Assembly (NCBI GenBank): GCA_027596035.1
Contig: JADGJA010000651.1
Span: forward strand, 1-13,183
DNA: 13,183 nucleotides
Source: Thoreauomyces humboldtii
Taxonomy: Eukaryota; Chytridiomycota; Chytridiomycetes; Spizellomycetales; Powellomycetaceae
Direction: 5' to 3'
Positions 1 through 7,279 of this stretch are shown one piece after another. Position 1 is the stretch's first letter, and each line of letters starts with the position of its first letter. The notes under the pieces are model-generated. The model was not told the DNA's origin and made no database searches. It saw nothing but the letters and a program-made list of their open reading frames with translations. The translations under genes and the position numbers were made by a program.

Positions 1-62
1 GCCCAGAACGGCGACTTGTTGAAGTGGGAAGCAGGTGATCAAAGTACAGTGGGGCAGGCATC

Positions 63-1565
63 TTATATGATTGACCCCTCCGGAAAGCATCTTCTGCTCA
101 GGGTATCCACTCCGAATTCCCATACGTTGCTCTCCATTCCTACCAGCAGAAAATGGTCAGTCGAGCGGTCCCGTGGAAAGTTAGTCAGACAACGGGCACG
201 CCAGCCCAGCAGACCTACCAACGAAGATGGTTTTGCTACAAGGAGAAAACGCGATGCCTGATATGTGTTGATCGCTCGTGGATGGCGCAACACGGATGGT
301 CTGACGCTCATTGAAGCTACGAGCATCGACAACATTGATGTATGACATGTGCTGTAGGCGGTGGCGGGGTGGCTGATGAGCATTTCGAAGGATGTTCATA
401 CGACGAGTTGTCGGCGCGGGACTTACCTCACTGTACAGAAGCAGATCTATTGACCCGGTTGGCGAGAACTTGACAGATCGACACGCGCCCTTTACATTTT
501 GCGGACTCTGCTCGGTGAGAAGGCGTTTGCACGTGCAAAACGTACGATGGTGTCCAACCTACTACCACATTAGGTCTCACCTGCTTCGCCCCCAACTTTG
601 CGATCTTCTCTGTGCTCCTGATGTCCCACACGCTCACGTATCCATCTTGACTGGCCACTGCGAAGCGTTCCGAGGACTGGTTCCAGGCGCACGAAAAACC
701 AGCGTCGCTCGTCCCCGTCAGCGTCGCGACCTCGGTGTACGTGTCGCTGGCAGAGATCTCGTAGAGAAACACGTCCGGAGAGTCCCCGACCGCCACCATC
801 TTTCTTCCGTCCGGACTGACGGCGGCGTAGTTGACAGCGGTTGGGAGGGTGATGGTCTGCAGGCGCTGCATGCCCGGGAGGGAGTAGACTTTGATGGTCT
901 TGTCGTTGTTGCAGATGAGAAGTCGGGTGCCTCCAAGGTGCTCGGATATAGACATCGCGTTGTTGATCGACCCGCCGACGGTTGTGTGTGCGCACCAATT
1001 CGATGACAGCTGGCGAACCATCAATTGACTGCGCTGGCCACCCGCAGCAAGGAAACCTTGTCTGTATACGAAGGTAGCTTAGCATTAAAGGGATGTCTCG
1101 CCATCACCATGCATCCATTCAGCATGACGTCGTAAGATCCCGCCCATGCCTACCCAGTCGTGATCGATGTTGGGGTAAACGTGAGGTCTTTTAGAACGGG
1201 CGTGGTCTGCTTCAACTCGGTGTTATACTGGTAGACGTTGTTTTGATTGACGTAGAGAAACTCCTGTCTATTTGTCGGACAAGCGATAAGGTCTCGTAGC
1301 TGCCTTCAATCACAAGGATCAGTACAGGCTCACTGGGGAGTTTCAACTTTACAGAGCCCGCGTGCATTGTCAACCTACCAGTGCTGAATGCTGGACCGTT
1401 GTGGGTGTTTCCTCGCATTAGGTCGGACAAACTCAGCGTCATCCCTGCGACAAAGGAGAGCGCATTGGCTCAGATATCGTAGCAGCAGCCGAACTGACCG
1501 GCAGTGCTGACTTGCGGGGAAGGGAAGGCAAGTGAGGTAAGGACCAACCTCATGTAAACGGTCAT
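63..1565 (-). CDS. WD40 repeat protein with DUF2415 motif (S. pombe C2A9.03-like)
   Basis: Spliced minus-strand gene; exons 1565-1549, 1444-1379, 1303-1154, 1061-581, 507-427, 351-219, 139-63 (1005 nt, 334 aa). All junctions are GT..AG and keep frame. The conserved core begins with QLRDLIACPTNRQEF (exons 2-3), then LAAGGQRSQL, GSINNAMSISE, NNDKTIKVYSLPG (about residues 129-141), AVSPDGRKMVAVGDSPDVFLY and AVASQDGYVSVWDI. These are WD-type beta-propeller blades. Residues about 245-280 (GACRSVKFSPTGSIDLLLYSE, then VVDARSFNERQ, on exons 5-6) match the DUF2415 signature I know from uncharacterised fungal WD40 proteins. The last exon ends in RRCFPEG. The function of this family is not established; blades usually act as a protein-binding scaffold. 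The 17-nt first exon (MTVYMR) with a weak GTTGGT donor and a 104-nt intron is the least certain part. Exon 2 onward is solid. The gene is divergent from ARL2, 292 bp away. Confidence 0.9.
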
Positions 1566-1857
1566 TCTGACGTAGATCGAAGTGGCAGGAGCTCCTCAGA
1601 CTAGACAACGGAGCGAGTCTGTAAGGTTTGATGGCGTCCGGTTTGGAGGAAAGGCAATGTCTGTTCCAACAAGTGCGTTCGGGCAGATGGGGAGGGGTCA
1701 TCGACGCTGCGGGGATGCGCACGCGACTGCAACAGAGGAAACGGCTACCGAAGGTACGCGTTGAAGGTGCAAGCATCAGCTTTTCGCCTGGGCTATCCCC
1801 ATCTGTAAAGTTGCACCTTTTGTCCGGCAAGAAACACAACAACAGCATAGACACACG
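1566..1857. promoter_or_regulatory. Shared divergent promoter region, WD40 gene / ARL2
   Basis: This 292-bp gap lies between the start codons of two genes transcribed away from each other, so both promoters and 5' leaders must lie here. Open frames crossing it show no family similarity that I recognise. I see no clear TATA box or other named motif. The assignment is positional inference only, and depends on the WD40 start chosen at 1565. Confidence 0.5.
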
Positions 1858-2632
1858 ATGGGCCTTCTAACAGTCCTCAAGAAGCTTAAGCAGAAGGAGA
1901 AGGAGATTCGGTTGCTCATGCTGTGAGTGAGTCAACAGATCGTCGCCCAACGTTCATCGGTTCACCTCTCACGTGAAACGTGGCGGATCTGGCGCAGTGG
2001 CCTCGACAATGCGGGAAAGACGACCATCCTGAAGCGAATAAACGGCGAAGACATCTCGACGATATCCCCCACATTGGGATTCAACATAAAAACGCTAGCC
2101 TACAACGGCTACAAGCTAAACATCTGGGACGTCGGAGGACAGAAGAGCATCCGGTCTTACTGGCGCAACTACTTCGAGGCCACCGACGGCGTCGTCTGGG
2201 TGGTCGACAGCGCCGATCGGGGGGATAGGTGGAAGGACTGCAGAGCAGAGCTCAAGGGATTGCTGCAGGAAGAGGTGGGGGCAGGGTTTGCGTACTTGAA
2301 CCCTGTGAACTTTTCATTTGAACTTTCTGATTCTTCGCCAGAGGCTATCGGGGGCGTCCCTTTTGATATTTGCAAACAAGCAGGACTTGCCAGGTGCTCT
2401 ATCTTCCGAAGAAATTGCAGAGGTGTGTTTGGAATTCGACATTGCTCCTGCAAACGATGTTTTATTGGCTACCAATACCTTCCTTACTTTCGAATAGATC
2501 CTTGACCTGAAGTCCATTCTAACCCATCACTGGCAAATCATTCCGTGCAGCGCCGTGACGGGGGAAAACCTGCTGAACGGCATGGACTGGATCGTCACGG
2601 ACATCTCGAAACGGATTTACATGCTCGACTAG
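1858..2632 (+). CDS. ARL2: ADP-ribosylation factor-like 2 (ARL2) small GTPase
   Basis: Four exons: 1858-1922, 1998-2274, 2342-2422, 2498-2632 (558 nt, 185 aa; the family is about 184 aa). The start [16 protein letters not shown] is typical of ARL2. GTPase motifs in order: P-loop GLDNAGKT (residues 23-30, split by intron 1), switch [17 protein letters not shown] with switch II, NKQD (exon 3), and [10 protein letters not shown] (exon 4). The C-terminus [13 protein letters not shown] also fits. ARL2 (Cin4 in budding yeast, Alp41 in fission yeast) acts with tubulin cofactor D in alpha/beta-tubulin assembly and has effectors of the BART class. Gly2 is present, but ARL2 is generally not myristoylated, unlike ARF. 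Intron 1 is 75 nt (phase 2); introns 2 and 3 are 67 and 75 nt (both phase 0). All key nucleotide-binding residues are intact. Paralogue ARL3 is less likely, given the N-terminus and the TGENLL(N)G(M)DW segment. Confidence 0.97.
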
Positions 2633-3295
2633 TTTATTTTCAAGAGAAACTGTGCCAAGTTATCTTGCTGATCCCTGATTGGAAGAAGGACCGAAGAAGC
2701 AAATATTTGGCTCCCCACATAACGATCAGGGAAGACGGTTTGAACGAAAGGCGTCCTCAGATATACCTTGACATGGCTCCTTTGGGCGGGCCTACTCAGA
2801 GACACGCCACTCTCCGTTTTTCAACCGAGCGCAACTGCTTCAGTATCAGTGCCGAGTACTCCATATGAACATGGACATGCCGATCGGACGTACAACGTGG
2901 ATTACACCGTTTCTGGAATGGGTTGTGAACCTGATCAAGATATTGCCATGGTTTCGTTGACGAATGGTCCTAGATGTGTTCGCAGTACCATTACCGTTTC
3001 ACAACTGCAACTTTCAACGAGAGCGTTGTGACTCGATTAAATAGGGATTCTCACGATTGCCGATGAAGCAGATATGGCTGCCTATCCGACCACTACGACC
3101 CCAGACCGCACCGACATTGCCCATGAAGAGGATAACGCCATCAGTGCTCAGGCTCGCTGCCCTGAATCTAGGATGCCGCTGTTTCACAACTAGCCCCAGG
3201 ACTGCTTCCTCTTTTTACCCAAAACGCGATTGAGGTTTTGAGCGCTAGGAACCTTTTCCGAAAATTGGCGCGTAGTGGGTGACACGTATTCTCAC
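2633..3295. other. Convergent intergenic region, no convincing gene
   Basis: These 663 bp separate the ARL2 stop (plus) from the stop of the EMAP II-type gene (minus), so they hold both 3' UTRs. I found no chain of splice-compatible exons and no RNA gene. One open plus-strand stretch, 2768-3031 (87 codons, no ATG at its start), begins with a hydrophobic segment WLLWAGLL and contains two Cys, but resembles no family I recognise. It could be a relic exon or chance. Confidence 0.5.
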
Positions 3296-4039
3296 TTAGG
3301 ATATTGGAGCGCCGGTGAGGCTAGAAGTGACAAAGCCACGATCTGTTTGAAGAGGTAAACCCCGATAGGTGGCTTTTCCCGTCCCGTCTACCATTAGGTG
3401 CTCCCTGCATGCCTCGAACAACTTCTTTTTGGGCGCAAGCACCGCATCAGGTTCTTCGGGCGTATTGGTTAGATCCCCGGGGCAGGCAAAGGCGCGTGTA
3501 ACGACGGTATACCTGATGGTAGTCCCTCAACCCAAACGCGGTCCCCTGGCTGAGACCCGGCCGGTGGCGTCAAGACTTCAACGTTGGAGTCAGTGTAGGA
3601 CGCAAGAAGCATCCCTGCACTTCGAATTCCTCGCAGCTTCGAAGGCTTCATGTTGCACACGACAACCACGTGGCGATTCTGAGGAGGGCGTTTAATCCCA
3701 GTCGATATTTTCGAAAAGCCATCAACGTCGCACCTGTAACGATTCCGTGGAATAATACGCCCGCAGACCGCTCACAATTGTGCGTGCGGGCGCCGCCTCA
3801 CCGCCTGCTTCCGTCGGCGGATCGTTCACATCGATTTGCTCCACGAACAGGCTGTCAGCTTCAGGATGGTGAGCCACATGAACAATCCGGCCAACCCGCA
3901 GGTCCAAACGCGTCCACGGATCTGGGGATGCAGAGGCAGCGGCGGGTGCTGAAAGTTGGCGCGCCGACGGAAGACATGCGAACACGGGTAGAGGAACGGC
4001 CCGAGACGGAACGAAGCGAGCAAACTGACGTACGAGCAT
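3296..4039 (-). CDS. EMAP II/Arc1-type tRNA-binding domain protein, probably mitochondrial
   Basis: Three exons: 4039-3734, 3678-3513, 3453-3296 (630 nt, 209 aa); introns 55 and 59 nt, phases 0 and 1. Residues about 41-209 form an EMAP II-like tRNA-binding OB-fold: [72 protein letters not shown] and [15 protein letters not shown], then a C-terminal tail ending TGAPIS. This is the collinear order of human AIMP1 and yeast Arc1 C-domains. In those proteins the domain binds tRNA and assists aminoacyl-tRNA synthetases. Here it is almost the whole protein, without the long helical N-terminal arm. Residues 1-32 contain several Arg, no acidic residues and many hydrophobics, as in a mitochondrial presequence. 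An in-frame upstream start at 4267 would run into the PRMT4 gene, so 4039 is preferred. It shares a 204-bp divergent promoter with PRMT4. Confidence 0.92.
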
Positions 4040-4243
4040 GGTTTTGGAAAGTACTCGAGAGTCCTGTTGTGCCAAAGGGCCAGTGAGCGGTGTGCGTCTG
4101 GTGTGTGTGCGTCTCCTCGAGGTGCTGTCCGAACGGGTCCGAATCAATGAGGAAATCATGAAGTTGCCAAGCCACCCAGCACCTAGAAACTTCGATCCAA
4201 CCATTTTATCGGCTGGAGATCGTAAGGATCTTGGCATCTCAAG
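4040..4243. promoter_or_regulatory. Divergent promoter region, tRNA-binding protein / PRMT4
   Basis: Only 204 bp separate the two start codons, so both promoters and 5' leaders lie here. A GT-rich run (gtgtgcgtctggtgtgtgtg, about 4090-4109) is the most visible compositional feature. A plus-strand open frame at 4038-4247 crosses the region but resembles nothing known and ends at the PRMT4 start. Positional inference. Confidence 0.5.
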
Positions 4244-6079
4244 ATGAAAGCGGTACGGTAAACGCATGATTCGGGCGCAAAGAACCTGTTTGCTCTAGTC
4301 CCTGCCTGACTTTCCATTTGCAGGTGGTCCCAAAGGGAGGAGCAGGCGAGCGTGCCGAAGGCGATGCAAATGGAGTGATGGTCCCATCGGCCGACGCTCG
4401 CGACCCCGCCTACTTTCACTACTATGCACAGTTTGTGCATCAGCAGAACATGCTCCAGGATACCGTCCGAACCTCTGCTTATCACTCCGCCATCCTCGTA
4501 AACGGGCCAAACATGTTCCGCGACAAACTCGTGATGGACATTGGAGCTGGAAGCGGTACGGACGATTGATGAAATCGGTCCTGAACGATGTTGAAAGTAC
4601 AAACTGATTTCGGAAAATCATGCAGGCATTCTTTCTTACTTTGCCGTGCAGGCTGGTGCCAAGAAGGTGTATGCGGTGGAAGCCAGCGCCATGTCGCAAA
4701 AGATCAGCAAGATGGTTGAACGTAGCGATAAGGCGAACGGCTGGTTGAAAGACAAGCTGGAAGTAGTCGCTGGTAAGCGAATATTCCACTATAATGCTCT
4801 GGAACGCGCGACCAACCTGAAGCCTCACGATCAGCCAAGATCGAGGACGTGGACCTTCCAAAGGTGGACACGCTAATCAGCGAACCAATCGGCGTTTTGC
4901 TCGTTCATGAGCGGATGATCGAATCATACCTGGTGGCGAGAGACAAGTTTCTCAACCCAGGAGGGAACATGATCCCGTCGAGTGGGAGCATTTACTTGGC
5001 GCCCTTCACGGACGCAAACCTCTGGACGCAAACCATGGCCAAAGTTCGGTTCTGGCAGCAGGTGCGAAGTCAGATGGATGAACCCCCATGTCGAAATTCG
5101 AATCCTAACCCATATTCTCATGTAGACTAGTTTCTACGGTGTAGACTTCACGCCACTGGCCCAGGAGGCCAGAGACGAGGTGTTCGGTCAGCCTGTGGTG
5201 GGGACGTTCGATTCCAGAATTTTACTGGCACCGGCCGTGTCGCACTTTGGTGGGCCTCCGAATCGCGTCGATGCTCGACCTCCTTCTCGTTTTCTGACCC
5301 TTCTTGCCTCCAGTCGACTTTGAAACTATCACTATGGCGGAACTGCAAGATATCGTGATTCCATTCAGCTGGAATATACCATTCACAGGTAAGCTAGCGG
5401 TTCGGTCACGGTTCTTAGTTTATGGCCCTGCGTTTGACTAAGCGCTCCGCAGGCATTCTGCACGGAATTGCGGGTTGGTTCGACATCAACTTGGGCGGCA
5501 TGATCCTCAACACCGGCCCATATGCTGACCGTACACATTGGCAGCAAGTTCGGTTCCTGCTAAAAGGTAAGTGTTTCTCGGGCCAACTTTTCGCCTTTTG
5601 ATTGCTCACAATTACCATAGAGCCTTTAGCCGTCAACGCCTATCAAACCGTCAAGGGCTGGATGCGCTTGACTGTAAATATGTCTCGGTCCTACGATATC
5701 GTTGCAGAGTTGGTGACGGGCGAGGACGCGCTTTTGTCGGATCCGATGTCCCAATCCGCCGCAACTAGAACACCCCAAGCAGACGATAGAGCGACACCCG
5801 CAGGGTTTGGAAAGAGGAGAGGAGAATGGGGATTGCACGAACAGACATATATGTACGGATCCGAACTCGACTATACAAAGGTACAGTTTTCGGCGCTGCC
5901 ATTTGCGATTGTTTCTAGAGTCCTGACAGTCTAATTCACTGTAGCCGGAGTTCATGGCCATGTATACACCAGAGAACGCGCCAATACCAGCAGTCTCGGA
6001 CATTGACGCTGCGTGGGTAGGGGCGGGCCTAGAGGGATTACTGCCGACGAACCAGATGGAGACGGGAGAGGGCAAGTAA
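4244..6079 (+). CDS. PRMT4: Type I protein arginine N-methyltransferase, CARM1/PRMT4-like
   Basis: Nine exons: 4244-4252, 4324-4555, 4626-4772, 4835-5061, 5126-5249, 5314-5388, 5453-5566, 5621-5880, 5945-6079 (1323 nt, 440 aa). It transfers methyl groups from S-adenosylmethionine to arginine. Visible motifs: YFHYY (33-37, the YFxxY motif), VRT (51-53), motif [10 protein letters not shown] (73-81), VYAVEAS with ribose-binding Glu99, double-E loop [13 protein letters not shown] (Glu146, Glu155), [38 protein letters not shown] (THW 299-301) and a beta-barrel end. The segments QQNMLQD, SFYGVDF and [12 protein letters not shown] are closest to CARM1/PRMT4 rather than PRMT1 or PRMT3. The animal N-terminal PH-like domain is absent. 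A tail of about 90 aa beyond the barrel is poorly conserved. The double-E loop is unusual (Ile148 and Val150 where Met and Tyr are normal). The 9-nt first exon (MKA, donor GTACGG) is weak; translation could instead begin at ATG 4378 (Met22), still before the YFxxY motif. Confidence 0.94.
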
Positions 6080-6199
6080 TCTGATAAATCTGACACGCAT
6101 ACTCACATATTCGAAAGCCTCTGCTTTGCCCGCGGGCAAGAGGGGCGCGAGCCCGAAGCGGACGAGTGCCAAAGGCGGCGACTCATATGATGTGCTCCA

Positions 6200-6205
6200 T
6201 TTATT
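6200..6205 (-). terminator. Canonical polyadenylation signal AATAAA
   Basis: On the minus strand AATAAA lies about 28 nt downstream of the TAA at 6236-6234 that ends the LRR membrane-protein gene. Position and sequence suit a 3' UTR signal and support the proposed gene end. The facing PRMT4 gene stops at 6079, so the two 3' ends share 154 bp. Confidence 0.45.
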
Positions 6206-6233
6206 GTTACATCGAAACCACGGTCTACTCGCC

Positions 6234-7279
6234 TTAAACAACTGAGCATCCCGCGCAGTTTTGGTTGTTCAAGCCTTGCGAGTCGAAAGTTGTAAGAGCG
6301 CAATCACCGGATTGAAACAGTTGGCAGGATGAGCTGGTCAATGGTCCAGACATCTCGCTGTCTGTTACGGAGCTATGAGGTTCATAAAAAATAAGAGCCG
6401 GGAGGTGGGATGTGTCAGCTCAGAGAAGCAAAGGAATGCACTCAGATGCTGGGTAACGTACAAGGCATTGACTGAGTTTCCAGCTAGTCCCTGGCAATTC
6501 CCGAGTTCATCGGGAAGCACGCCGGTCAAGCCGGTAGATTCGATGCTTACGCTGGTAAGGCTGGTAGCTACAGCAGTTCCCACTCCACACATCCAGTGCC
6601 AGTCGCTTATGGCTTCCGTTAGTGCTGGGACAGTTGTAATGGTACTACATTGCAAAAGAAGATTGGCTCAGAGCTAAGTACTTTTGCGGTACTGATCGCT
6701 ATTCTACAGCCTACAACTTACATTGAGACAAGGGGGGCGGTGCCGAAAGCGTCGCCCGCTAGCGAGACGGGTCCATAAACCGACTGTAACGTGCTGCATC
6801 CTCCAGACGTTAGCTTGCTGGTCATGAAGATGTAACCGCACCGTACTTACAAAGACGCTAGCGATGGAATGGTGTTAGGGAATGTTTGCGAGGGATTGTA
6901 AGTTGGAACTGATATGGCCCAACCGACATCCCAGATCGAGCTGAAAAGGGATTGTCAGGAACGATGCTTTCCTGGCGTGATCCGTTCCCCCTTACAGAGT
7001 TGATAGTTGCGGCAGCCGCCAAAAGGCCGAGTCCACCGTGCCTTGAACCGTTTGCGCTGCGTTGCTGGGTCCCCCATCGATAAGACTAAGAAGGGGCGAG
7101 GTTGAATAAGATGCTGAAACAGGATGCGAAACAGGCTGAGGCTTACAAAGTTTCGAGAAAGATGAGCCACTGCGTATACGATGGCAGGCCGGCTGTCAAC
7201 GGGTAGTCGCGCAAGGATCTGTGAAAAGGGAAAAAACATTAGTTCCACCTCTTCCCGTCGAGTTTAAGCTTGACTTACA
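6234..7279 (-). other. LRR ectodomain encoded by short phase-2 exons
   Basis: From the end of the large exon (7279) the protein is carried by exons of 72, 90, 90, 72, 183 and 139 nt, i.e. 24, 30, 30, 24 and 61 residues plus the tail. Junctions read VYEI|SLRDYPL, LETF|LIDGG, LSTL|SIWDV, LASF|TLQSV, LVSI|TITTV and NAF|SVTDSEMSG, where the residue before each bar is split 2/1 by the intron. Each lies at the same point of the LxxLxL repeat core. Repeat-like features include GLTGVLPDELGN in exon 8 and PNTIPSLASF in exon 6. The repeats lack the usual conserved Asn and are irregular. Intron 6 (6850-6794, 57 nt) carries a CTAAC branch-point-like motif at 6813-6809. Confidence 0.8.

Noticed and set aside
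1212..1442. Alternative frame beginning ATG ACG CTG at 1442 as start of the WD40 gene
   Set aside because: Its splice phase does not join the conserved QLRDLIACP exon. The other frame of the same exon (ending SIQHW) joins exactly and extends the conserved segment.
1927..2505. Unspliced 192-codon frame over ARL2
   Set aside because: It reads through introns 1 and 2 and shifts out of frame with NKQD and SAVTG. The four-exon model restores all GTPase motifs and the family length.
4040..4267. Upstream start at 4267 for the tRNA-binding protein
   Set aside because: It would overlap the start of the divergent PRMT4 gene and add sequence without similarity. The ATG at 4039 gives a leader of mitochondrial type directly before the domain.
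6365..6655. Isolated LRR gene fragment or pseudogene on the minus strand
   Set aside because: It has an in-frame stop just upstream and no start, but a polypyrimidine tract and TGTAG acceptor at 6645 join it in frame to upstream exons. It is exon 8 of the large gene.
6818..6850. 33-nt intron in the LRR gene (acceptor at 6818)
   Set aside because: Too short for this genome's introns (54 nt or more). The next in-frame acceptor at 6794 gives 57 nt with a CTAAC branch-like motif and a 72-nt exon matching the repeat pattern.
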